Shown here piece after piece: positions 1 through 7,119 of a stretch of 12,787 bases of DNA; the first letter of the stretch is position 1; each line of letters begins with the position of its first letter. The DNA comes from Entamoeba invadens IP1 (taxonomy: Eukaryota > Evosea > Mastigamoebida > Endamoebidae). The stretch covers positions 224,906-237,692 of the forward strand of contig NW_004191594.1 of assembly GCF_000330505.1 (NCBI RefSeq), read 5' to 3'. The position numbers and the translations under genes are program-made. Below the pieces are notes generated by a model. The model was not told the origin of the DNA. It searched no databases and saw only the letters and a program-made list of their open reading frames with translations.

Positions 1-2000
1 AGAGAAAACTCCATGTGGTATTCTCTTACAACTTGTGGGTATAACTTTTCAAGTTTGTTCATCTCTGGAAAGTGGGAAACAAACAAACAAGTCGCTAGAG
101 ATTTGTTCAGTATTTCCTCACTCACTGCCCATGCAACAGACACACCATCCAGCACGCTCGTCCCTCTCCCTAATTCGTCAACCAAAATCAAAGAACTGTC
201 GTTTGTCTCATGAAGTATTTCGTTGATTTCCTTCATTTCCTTCATAAACGAAGATTGGTTTGTTTCCACACTGTCGTCGATTGAAAGTCTAGACATAATT
301 TTGGACAAAGGACGAAGAGTAACGGCTTCAGCAGGCACAAAACTGCCCATATGCGCCATTATTTCCAGTAGAGCTACTTGTCTTATGTATGTTGACTTAC
401 CTCCCATATTTGGCCCGTTGATCAAACAAAACCTTGAGGTGTCGTCGATGAATGTGTCGTTTGGTACAAATTTTGGCAGCGTGGTCGCTAATACAGGATG
501 CTTTCCTTGTTTGATAATAATCGAGCGGTTGTTGTTAAAAATTGGTCTACACATCAGGTCGTGAGATGAAGCGTACGTCACAAAACATATGAGCATATCG
601 AGAAGCCCAACCACCTCACTTAACTTGTTGAGTGAAGGTATATTCTTCTTGAATGCCTCGGCGTTCCTCGCTAATACGTTGATTGATAATTGTACTATCT
701 CTTCTTTGGTTGACCTGAACTTGTTTGAGAGCGAAAGGAGCTCCGGCGTATTCACTGAGTACTTGGTATTGGACAGTTTTACAACGCGGCAGCAGTTCTC
801 GGGGATTTTCTCCTGTTCTCCATTAAAAACAAACAAAAACCCGTTTTTGGTGGTTTTAATGGAAAGGCCGGATTGTGCTGCTTTCTGAGCGATGTCGTCG
901 ACCTCTTGTAAGGTTTCGGCAAGTATTTGCCTCGACACATCAAGATACGGACTGATGTTTTGTTTGACCAAAAAACAAATGTTATTCCGAGATTGCTTGG
1001 AAAATGCGGCACTCTCATTAATAAGTGCATCCAAAGACTCCTTCATCTCACCAAATGCAACATCCTCCAAAACGATTTTCATTGCCCCGAAAATAAGTGG
1101 CGCGTTCTTCAGACCTGCAATTGAGTCTTTGAACTGTGGAATATAAGCAAGGAGCTTGTACAAGTTGAAGAAGTTTTTGAGTATGGACTGGAGAGTTGAC
1201 TGTTTGAGACCATCCGTTTTTGTCAATTGAATAATTGCAGTGATGATTTTATCGAGGTCTGGCAATTGTTTCAAATGTTCCAAACACTTGTAGTAATCCT
1301 CTGAATTTCTCAAAAAGTACTCGATGGTATTTTGCCGATCTCTGATTGTCTCAACATCACTGGGCGGTTGCAAAAGGTTGTCAATCAACTCTTTCCTCCC
1401 CACATTAGTAATGGTCGAATTCATCACCTCAAACAAAGACCCGTTCGTTTTTTCGTCAATGTTGTTTGTTATTAGTTCCAACTGTTGTGCTGTCTGTACG
1501 TCGATTGTCACCTTGTTTGTTAATGGGACGAATTTTCCGTTAATTACCCCGGGCTGTATGACGAAAGCTGTTTTCTCCATTTTCTGGACAAGTGCGTTGA
1601 ACGCAGCCGCACATAAATAGTGTGACTCCAAGTTTTTTCTGATTATATTTGAAGACCCACTCATAAATAATGTTTCTGAGAGAGTCACGCCGTCGTTTTC
1701 ATTGAACGCGCTTCGCGGAAAGAATGTTACTTTTTTATTCTCCTTAAGAAGCAGCTGTGTCAGTTCCGACTTTTCTTGTGTTTTCGAAACAATGATCTGT
1801 GACGGCGACTTGATATTAACCAATATGAGGGTTTGCACATAAGTGTTAGTGTCCAAATATTGTGAGAGCGATATATTATTGGTCCCGCACTCGAACCAAC
1901 ACACACCTATCTCCTTTCCCTTTGTCTCGCAAAGCGCCATGACGACCTCTCTATCGAACTTCTCCATCGGGGATTTTCTCATTTGAGTTTTCTCCTCCAT
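1..2000 (-). CDS. MSH4: MutS-family protein, MSH4-like (C-terminus cut by window edge)
   Basis: The minus-strand frame is open from ATG at 2000 to the window edge, giving 666 visible residues without introns. The C-terminal part has the MutS ATPase: Walker A GPNMGGKST (about 529-537), the SRLSIDDSVETNQSSFMKEM region, and Walker B plus signature DELGRGTS (about 608-615), followed by the SHF switch. The N-terminus starts directly in connector-like sequence (EIGVCWFEC, then SLSQYLDTNTYVQTLIL), so the mismatch-binding domain I of MSH2/MSH6/MutS is absent. This absence and the sequence FMKEMKEINEIL before Walker B fit MSH4, which in other eukaryotes pairs with MSH5 to stabilise Holliday junctions in meiotic crossover. 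MSH4 proteins usually have about 800-930 residues, so perhaps 130-250 are missing to the left. An in-frame TGA at 2037-2039 closes the frame upstream, so M1 is the first possible start; M7 and M12 are alternatives. MSH5 or a divergent MSH2 is less likely. Confidence 0.88.
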   Translation of the reverse strand, partial: MEEKTQMRKSPMEKFDREVVMALCETKGKEIGVCWFECGTNNISLSQYLDTNTYVQTLILVNIKSPSQIIVSKTQEKSELTQLLLKENKKVTFFPRSAFNENDGVTLSETLFMSGSSNIIRKNLESHYLCAAAFNALVQKMEKTAFVIQPGVINGKFVPLTNKVTIDVQTAQQLELITNNIDEKTNGSLFEVMNSTITNVGRKELIDNLLQPPSDVETIRDRQNTIEYFLRNSEDYYKCLEHLKQLPDLDKIITAIIQLTKTDGLKQSTLQSILKNFFNLYKLLAYIPQFKDSIAGLKNAPLIFGAMKIVLEDVAFGEMKESLDALINESAAFSKQSRNNICFLVKQNISPYLDVSRQILAETLQEVDDIAQKAAQSGLSIKTTKNGFLFVFNGEQEKIPENCCRVVKLSNTKYSVNTPELLSLSNKFRSTKEEIVQLSINVLARNAEAFKKNIPSLNKLSEVVGLLDMLICFVTYASSHDLMCRPIFNNNRSIIIKQGKHPVLATTLPKFVPNDTFIDDTSRFCLINGPNMGGKSTYIRQVALLEIMAHMGSFVPAEAVTLRPLSKIMSRLSIDDSVETNQSSFMKEMKEINEILHETNDSSLILVDELGRGTSVLDGVSVAWAVSEEILNKSLATCLFVSHFPEMNKLEKLYPQVVREYHMEFS

Positions 2001-2075
2001 TTTCGTCCCGAAGTGTCTTCTCGTTCCTCCCCTCGCTCATTTCCTAATAAAAAAAATTTAAGATTTTTTAATAAC

Positions 2076-2083
2076 ATTTATAC
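2076..2083 (-). promoter_or_regulatory. TATA-like element upstream of MSH4-like gene
   Basis: GTATAAAT on the minus strand lies 36 nt before an ATG at 2040 and 76 nt before the MSH4-frame ATG at 2000. Entamoeba core promoters carry a TATA-like element about 30 nt before the transcription start, and 5' UTRs are usually very short. The position therefore predicts a transcription start near 2047-2050. The region is AT-rich, so chance occurrence is quite possible. Confidence 0.35.
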
Positions 2084-2159
2084 AATAACAAAAGGAATAA
2101 CACAATGAATAACAAAAAATGGTCTCTGTGTTGAACGAAATGATTCTTTTCACGCCGTT

Positions 2160-3125
2160 TCACACCTCCCTCACAATCCAATTTTGTATCATCTCATCTT
2201 CGCTGACACTCTGCACAACTTTTATAGGTTTTTGGCAAATCGGGCATCTATCCGACCTCACAAACCAGTCAGTGATACAATTTTTATGGAATTTGTGGTT
2301 ACACGACAAGACAACTGCGTCTTGTGTTTGTGTCTGGCATATCACGCAGATTTCTGGTTCAGCGAGTTTTGTTTCCCTTAAGCTCGAGACTCTCCAAATA
2401 GCGGGAAGAGCTGTTAACGATTGAATGAATTTGATGAAAGTTAAGAAACACGGCGGAATCGAGTGGATGAGGAAGATGTCCTTTCGGATGAAAAAGAAAT
2501 AACACCGTAATACGTGAACAGCCATTAAAAGAGTATTTGAGCATACTTCGTGAATAGCCAGTAAGTGGAGTTCTTTACTCTGTGGGATGAAAAATGATTG
2601 AAAAAGTAGTGGAAGAGCAAAACTTGTGTGTACAGCGGATTCTAATAAAGAGAACCAAAGAGCATTTGCAAGACCAGAGACCACGTGGGATGACGAGTAG
2701 AGGAGAGAGACAATACAAATGTCGAGTAAAAGTACTAAGTAAAATAAGCGAACCCTATGACGAATCGGTAGTTTTGTTCTGACGGAATTGCGTAACTTGA
2801 TTGTGATAATAATGTCCAGTACTCGTACAAACGAGATGACAAGCACGGTGAGTATATTTACTCTTAATGAAGTGTTGGATATTTGAGTGATTAAATACAC
2901 ATCCCATATTATAGTACTAAAAGAGCTCGACAACTTCGCGTATTCAGTAATGCTGATTGGTGGTATTAATAAAAAGAAAAGGCGTAAGAGAAGGAGGAGA
3001 ATCGACACAAGCAACCCAAACATCTCGAGGGATGGTTCTAATGTGTACCCAATTGTGTGATGTGTGTATATCAGTTGAATGGAAAATATAGAAATAAATA
3101 ACACACAGACACCAGTTTTAAACAT
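2160..3125 (-). CDS. Polytopic membrane RING-H2 protein, probable E3 ubiquitin ligase
   Basis: A 321-residue single-exon protein. It begins with a hydrophobic segment (about 5-20), which may be a signal anchor, followed by further hydrophobic stretches at about 36-58, 89-109, 127-146, 150-180 and 196-213, so perhaps five or six membrane passes. The C-terminal tail holds a complete C3H2C3 RING: C260, C263, C275, H277, H280, C283, C294, C297, with the WF and CPIC features that bind E2 enzymes. The architecture (several membrane segments, then a cytosolic RING close to the C-terminus) resembles HRD1, gp78 and RNFT1-type ligases of the endoplasmic reticulum. The 11-residue spacing between C263 and C275 is closer to RNFT1 as I recall it. 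By family knowledge it would transfer ubiquitin to membrane or misfolded proteins; the substrate cannot be read from sequence. The gene lies 159 nt upstream of the MSH4-like gene on the same strand. Confidence 0.85.
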   Translation of the reverse strand: MFKTGVCVLFISIFSIQLIYTHHTIGYTLEPSLEMFGLLVSILLLLLRLFFLLIPPISITEYAKLSSSFSTIIWDVYLITQISNTSLRVNILTVLVISFVRVLDIIITIKLRNSVRTKLPIRHRVRLFYLVLLLDICIVSLLYSSSHVVSGLANALWFSLLESAVHTSFALPLLFQSFFIPQSKELHLLAIHEVCSNTLLMAVHVLRCYFFFIRKDIFLIHSIPPCFLTFIKFIQSLTALPAIWRVSSLRETKLAEPEICVICQTQTQDAVVLSCNHKFHKNCITDWFVRSDRCPICQKPIKVVQSVSEDEMIQNWIVREV

Positions 3126-3827
3126 TAATTTGGTGTTTTTTGTTCAGCAAATTTTTAGTTATAAATTATACTATTTTATATTAGTTAATGTGCTAACAAT
3201 TAATTATATTAATTATAGTTTTTTTTTAATTACTACTTTGATAATGAAAAAAATGTTATATTTGTTATGTTATTCGAAATTTAAGAAATTATTCAGTAAC
3301 TTAATACAACTTATTTTATATTTGTTGTTGGCATATTATAATAAATAATACATTGATCCGCATATATAGATAATTATTTTGATGACTTTGTATTATTATT
3401 ATATTATATATAAACACTTAATTATACTTTAAATATTAGTAAATAACAAAGACGAAGGACAATTTCCAAGGATAAAAAATAGTATATTTATTTTTTTATT
3501 TTTTCATTGTTAATAAATGAGCAAATTGTTTACAATAAAATTTGAAAATCATTAAATAAATTATTTTTTTGAAGTAAAAAATAAGAAAAAACCACATTTT
3601 TTTACTTATAAAAATCCTAAAAATAAATACCAATTTATTTCTAAAATAATGTTAGTTTAAAAATACAAAATTATTAATATAATAATTCAAAAACTAGAAA
3701 TAAATTCTTTTTATTCCAAAAACAGTATAGACAACGGAATATAAAATATATCCTTTCGTCAATATCATTTAAATTATAAATAAACTATACTATGTAATAA
3801 AATATTGACATGAAAAATAGTGTCTTA

Positions 3828-3836
3828 TGGTGACCA
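3828..3836 (+). promoter_or_regulatory. TGGTGACCA motif, distal copy
   Basis: A 9-nt motif, palindromic except for its centre base (TGGT-G-ACCA), lying 210 nt before the metallophosphoesterase ATG. An identical copy occurs exactly 180 nt downstream. In such an AT-rich spacer two copies of a 9-mer with five G/C positions are unexpected. A protein-binding site is inferred, not shown. Confidence 0.3.
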
Positions 3837-4007
3837 CGTCGTAATGATTTTGATTCCAAAACAAAACAGACCCAAAAATGGAGTGTTAATTTCCAACAAA
3901 TAAACCCTCAAATAGGTTCTCTTTTTCCCACATTTCCCGACAAAAATCTTACAGTAAAATAAATCCAAATAAGATTCAGCATGTCCAAGATATATTCAAC
4001 TGAAAAG

Positions 4008-4016
4008 TGGTGACCA
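4008..4016 (+). promoter_or_regulatory. TGGTGACCA motif, proximal copy
   Basis: Second copy of the near-palindromic 9-mer, ending 29 nt before the metallophosphoesterase ATG, about where a core promoter element or early 5' UTR sequence would lie. Confidence 0.3.
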
Positions 4017-4045
4017 GAATGTGAAACTGAAAAAGGACTTGGTAA

Positions 4046-4795
4046 ATGGCTTTTGATGGAGAGATACGAATTGCTGTAATGAACGACATTCACAATAGTA
4101 TGGAGTTTATAGCTCGGTTTCTTCAATATTGGGCACTCAAGAAGATAGAAGTCGACTATTTGATAGTCTGTGGTGACATCTGTGATGTACGTGGTGTGGA
4201 CCAATCCGATCCACAAATTGTCCAAGACAAGATCGACGTCGGTAAACGGATCATTGCGGAACTTGAAAAAGCGTGTCCGACTGTTCTTTATGTACCCGGC
4301 AATCATGACCCAACCACACTCTTTCATAATTCCATGACACACTCCGTACAACTTTCTGAGAACTCCGTTAACCTCCACAGGTGTGTCTATCACCTTGCCG
4401 AAAATCTGGTCGTCGTCGGTTGTGGAGGGTCAATCCCACAGTACGATAAACACATTTGTCACAAAGAAGGATACCCCTTTGAAAATGACGAACAGTTCAA
4501 AAAGCAGTTGGATGAGATCATGCCCGACGACGGTGAGATCCCAACAACTAAGATGACTGATTCAATCATAGTCGTGACTCATTGTGGACCAAGCTGCTCT
4601 CATACAGCTCTCAAATTCTCTCACAAAAAATCTATGCTTCAGACCGGCAGCCCCAGCCTCTCTTCAAAAGTCGAAAACTCAATTTATAGAAAACGACTCA
4701 CCTGTGTATTACACGGACACACTCACAATTCTCGGGGACTTGTAAATCATGAGATGGTACCAATCATCAATGCAGGTTCTATTAAGTTTGTTTGA
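4046..4795 (+). CDS. Calcineurin-like metallophosphoesterase
   Basis: A 249-residue intronless protein with the complete metallophosphoesterase motif series: D14-x-H16, G43-D44, G85-N86-H87-D88, H179 (VTHCGP) and G224-H225-T226-H227. By family knowledge D14, H16, D44 and H227 bind one metal, and D44, N86, H179 and H225 the second, while H87 acts in catalysis. The protein should therefore be an active two-metal phosphoesterase acting on phosphomonoesters or phosphodiesters. The substrate is not predictable: the superfamily covers protein phosphatases, nucleotidases, cyclic-nucleotide and lipid phosphodiesterases. There is no signal peptide or membrane segment, so a cytosolic location is likely. 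The start is well fixed, because an in-frame TAA immediately precedes the ATG. The protein is short and consists of little more than the catalytic domain, like small bacterial-type members of the family. It converges with the ComB-like gene, with an AT hairpin between them. Confidence 0.92.
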   Translation: MAFDGEIRIAVMNDIHNSMEFIARFLQYWALKKIEVDYLIVCGDICDVRGVDQSDPQIVQDKIDVGKRIIAELEKACPTVLYVPGNHDPTTLFHNSMTHSVQLSENSVNLHRCVYHLAENLVVVGCGGSIPQYDKHICHKEGYPFENDEQFKKQLDEIMPDDGEIPTTKMTDSIIVVTHCGPSCSHTALKFSHKKSMLQTGSPSLSSKVENSIYRKRLTCVLHGHTHNSRGLVNHEMVPIINAGSIKFV

Positions 4796-4839
4796 ATAAC
4801 TATCATTTTCTAGTATAACCTATAATATATATATTTAAT

Positions 4840-4877
4840 TATAGTATATATATATTATACTATATATATATACTATA
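4840..4877. repeat. Perfect 16-bp AT inverted repeat between convergent genes
   Basis: Arms 4840-4855 and 4862-4877 are exact reverse complements around a 6-nt loop. They sit inside a longer alternating T-A tract (about 4818-4912). The tract lies 44 nt past the stop of the metallophosphoesterase gene. It could extrude as a cruciform or act as a 3' boundary between the convergent genes. Simple AT-repeat drift is the more modest explanation. Confidence 0.6.
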
Positions 4878-4945
4878 TATATTATAATATTGTTTATAAT
4901 ATAATATTAACAAGTAGAGTTAACCAATACTTCGTTACCTTGTCT

Positions 4946-5092
4946 TTAAGAGAAATCAAAGGCAACTGGAAGATCACAGACACAAGCTTTCACTGTTTTG
5001 GGTATTTCTAATTTTTCATTTTTACATTCACTTCTGTTCATTGTCATTCCATCACACTTCAAGGGTATGGTATTACATATAACTATTCCTAT
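4946..5092 (-). pseudogene. Short cysteine-containing open stretch without a start codon, possible exon remnant
   Basis: On the minus strand the frame is open to TAA at 4946-4948 and encodes a cysteine-bearing tail (KCDGMTMNRSEC, then VKACVCDLPVAFDF). The stretch at about 4955-5085 is visibly less AT-rich than its surroundings, as genes here are. No ATG begins the frame: the only in-frame methionines are the two in GMTM. It is preceded by AAATTTATAG, which looks like an Entamoeba 3' splice site, but I find no matching upstream coding exon before the ComB-like stop. It may be the last exon of a lost or displaced gene, a decayed fragment, or 3' UTR of the neighbour. The protein family is not recognised. 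Confidence 0.25.
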
Positions 5093-5150
5093 AAATTTGG
5101 TTATAAAAAATAAACTATTTACAAAGAAAAACAAATTAAAGTGAAATCAT

Positions 5151-6014
5151 TTAATGCACACACTTGATTTCTCCATCAACAAACTTCATAACAACATCAA
5201 CTAAGTCTAATTTGTAACATTCATAGAAATCAACTTCGGGAAAATATGAGACGTTCTTGAAGAATTTACTCCCCGATGCATTCTTCACATCGTCGATCAT
5301 TTCTTTGTATGTTTGTGGGGGCTTCTTGTCAAGGAATAGAGCCTCAAGATACATTCCAAAGAGCAAATCTTCTCGACAAGCTATTTCATCACCCGAAGCA
5401 ACAAAAGTGACATGGCTCGGTTTCATCTTCTTGACATAGTCGATTGTAGCCTGACAGTTGTTTGGCGAACACATAAAGACATCTGTAACATTTGGGTTGT
5501 TAATACAGGCCACAAGTGATTGTGTCCCTTGCTGTGTGTTATGGACACAAACTTTCCCTTTAATCAGATCTTTGTTGTTTCTAGTCATGAGTAAACCGAT
5601 TAAGTTTGACGATGACATTTAGATACATTTGATACGAGTAAAACACATTACGAACTCCACTCCATCTTCAACTACTTAAATATGTTATATTAAACATTTT
5701 CTATAAATAAAACTAAATTTATAGTTTAATATTATTGAAGTATTGGAAACAAACAACAACTCAGTGGGGGAGTTTCCAAAGTCAAATCCTTCATACTTCT
5801 TACCGCCTCTCTCCCCAATGAGAACAACTGTTGGGTCTTTTTTTTTCATTTCTAAAGTCGACTCAATGGAAGCCTGTGGAATTATAGTCTTGGCTTCACA
5901 TAAGAAAAGGTGAGCTTCGACTGAAGACGCTCGAAGAACGTCAATTACAATGCAAACACCTTTGGCATTTTGATGTTGTTTGGGAGAAATGATGACTGAT
6001 GTTGTTGGCTCCAT
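5151..6014 (-). CDS. ComB-family protein (2-phosphosulfolactate phosphatase-like), two exons
   Basis: Exon 1 runs 6014-5755 and exon 2 5580-5151 on the minus strand; joined across a 174-nt intron they give 229 residues, the normal ComB length. The family's conserved blocks appear in order: IDVLRASS (about 24-31), GERGGKKYEGFDFGNSP (about 67-83), a nucleophile-loop-like NTQQGT (about 101-106), and CREDLLFG in the second half. The splice makes a continuous stretch from NSPTELL to NNKDLIKGK that has the expected family spacing. Characterised ComB is a magnesium-dependent phosphatase that makes sulfolactate for coenzyme M in methanogens; many bacteria carry homologues of less certain role. No coenzyme M pathway is known to me in Entamoeba, so the substrate here is unknown. 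The usual TTNGT block is altered to NTQQGT. The protein lacks a signal peptide and is probably cytosolic. Bacterial or archaeal ancestry by lateral transfer is inferred. Confidence 0.8.
5581..5754 (-). other. Spliceosomal intron in the ComB-like gene
   Basis: The donor GTTTGT starts at 5754 and matches the Entamoeba 5' splice consensus. The acceptor is the TAG at 5583-5581. The intron splits a leucine codon after its second base, and removal joins the two ComB halves in frame. Several other TAG sites exist in the AT-rich stretch, but all lead into stops. A TAA directly before the ATG at 5618 rules out simple upstream extension of exon 2. At 174 nt it is longer than many Entamoeba introns, and CATGACTAG is a rather weak acceptor, so the exact junction deserves cDNA proof. 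Confidence 0.7.
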
Positions 6015-6435
6015 TGACTTTTTTTAGTGGTAATTAAATCAAGATATTATAATAAAAAATATGTAAATAATAATAATATATTTATTATATTCATTAATTT
6101 CTGAATTAAGTTAATAAAAATATATCAGAATATTAATTAACTTTTTCTATTCATCATAAATATTTTAAATTATATTCAATTTATAATATTTATACTAATA
6201 ATTTAATTATATTATAAAATATTGTTCTTATAGATAATTATTAATTTAATATTATATTATTTATAATAATATTTATTTTATTATTTGTTTTTAAAAATTT
6301 TAATTACAAAAGTTGTGAATAGAATAAGAAACATTTAAAATGGAAGAAACAAGTAATTATAATAAAACGAAATATAAACCATATTTCTTTCCACAAAAAA
6401 AAACACCAAAATCACACCTCAAGTATATTAACTTG
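6015..6435. other. AT-rich intergenic region
   Basis: About 420 nt between the V-ATPase E gene and the start of the ComB-like gene, nearly all A and T. No gene, RNA or distinct repeat is visible. The ComB-like promoter must lie near its right-strand start at 6014, but no clear GAAC or TATA-type element stands out. Confidence 0.6.
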
Positions 6436-7119
6436 TCAATGTACTGGTATCTGAGTCTTAAGTGAAGGGAAAACAATACTTCTTACCTTTGGGAGTGCTA
6501 CCAACAAAGCCTGATTCATTCTATGTTCCAAAGTGTTATTACAAACTATTCTATCCCCCATAGAGGCAACAGTAACACCTCCAATGACTTTGTCCTCCAA
6601 AAAGAAAGTCTCGTCGACAGTGATATTGACTTTTGGGAACTTTTCCTTTGCGTCTTTGACTGCCTTTTTAACGACAGGGAGATCCTTTTGGAGACAATTG
6701 ATTGTGACGTTGTTGTCTTCGACTTTTTTAACCCCTTGCATAACCAACTTGATCAATATATCGGCGTATTCCGTGTTTTGTGTCGATGCAACTAACTGGG
6801 CACGAACTACCTCGACAAGTTTTTGGATGTGTGCGTCTTCAGCTTTAAGTAACTGTAAGCGCGCAGCACTCATCTTTTGCGACCCTGCAATCCGCTTTTT
6901 GACGTCGGAGCGCTTGATCTGTTTCTCAAATTCCAAGTCGATTTTGTGCTGCTCTTTATCCATCGTCGCTTTTGTCTCGTCTGAGCTCTCTTTGTCCGCG
7001 GCTGATAAGATTTCTGACCGTTCAGTCTCAGACATCTCCTTGATGTAGTCTAATTGTTTACGTAGCTGTGCCTCTTTACGCTCTTGAGACATCCTCTTTA
7101 ATTTTGCAGTTTTTCTCAT
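6436..7119 (-). CDS. V-type proton ATPase subunit E
   Basis: A 227-residue protein with the subunit E layout. The N-terminal half (about 10-110) is charged and helical, likely a coiled coil (QLRKQLDYIKEM, FEKQIKRSDVKKRI). The C-terminal globular part carries the family landmarks LVMQGVKKVEDNNVTINC (about 127-144), IGGVTV, and NTLEHRMNQ followed by LPKVRSIVF. Subunit E pairs with G to form the peripheral stalks that hold the V1 head against rotation; the complex acidifies vacuoles and endosomes. The length agrees with the family (about 225). The ATG at 7119 is the first in frame, but M10 (ATG at 7092) aligns better with the usual family start, so the true protein may have 218 residues. The frame also stays open for 36 codons upstream of 7119 without another ATG. 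A short basic stretch (MRKTAKLKR) would precede M10 if the long start is used. Confidence 0.92.
   Translation of the reverse strand: MRKTAKLKRMSQERKEAQLRKQLDYIKEMSETERSEILSAADKESSDETKATMDKEQHKIDLEFEKQIKRSDVKKRIAGSQKMSAARLQLLKAEDAHIQKLVEVVRAQLVASTQNTEYADILIKLVMQGVKKVEDNNVTINCLQKDLPVVKKAVKDAKEKFPKVNITVDETFFLEDKVIGGVTVASMGDRIVCNNTLEHRMNQALLVALPKVRSIVFPSLKTQIPVH

Larger units (their letters stand above)
3126..4045. other. AT-rich intergenic region between divergent genes
   Basis: About 920 nt between the divergent RING and metallophosphoesterase genes. The part at 3130-3820 is almost pure A+T with homopolymer runs and no credible gene. From about 3820 the composition becomes less AT-rich, which suggests the upstream control region of the metallophosphoesterase. 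This part contains two copies of TGGTGACCA (3828-3836 and 4008-4016) and one CAACAAA (3894-3900). Confidence 0.7.

Noticed and set aside
223..1620. Several plus-strand frames of about 100 codons (for example 223-564, 589-888, 1324-1620)
   Set aside because: All lie opposite the continuous MSH4-like frame and show no recognisable family.
3079..3348. An 89-codon plus-strand frame at the start of the AT-rich spacer
   Set aside because: Composed almost wholly of Ile, Leu, Tyr, Asn, Phe and Lys from A+T-rich DNA and overlapping the RING gene start; typical of random open frame in AT-rich DNA.
3908..4393. A 161-codon minus-strand frame opposite the metallophosphoesterase gene
   Set aside because: It overlaps the well-supported plus-strand enzyme with all its metal-binding motifs; no family is recognised in the minus-strand product, so it is a shadow frame.
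5584..5618. A separate short gene starting at ATG 5618 on the minus strand
   Set aside because: The product would be the second half of ComB lacking its conserved first blocks; the spliced model explains both halves.
6533..7048. A 171-codon plus-strand frame opposite V-ATPase subunit E
   Set aside because: The minus strand matches a conserved family over its full length; the opposite frame is serine/threonine-rich shadow.
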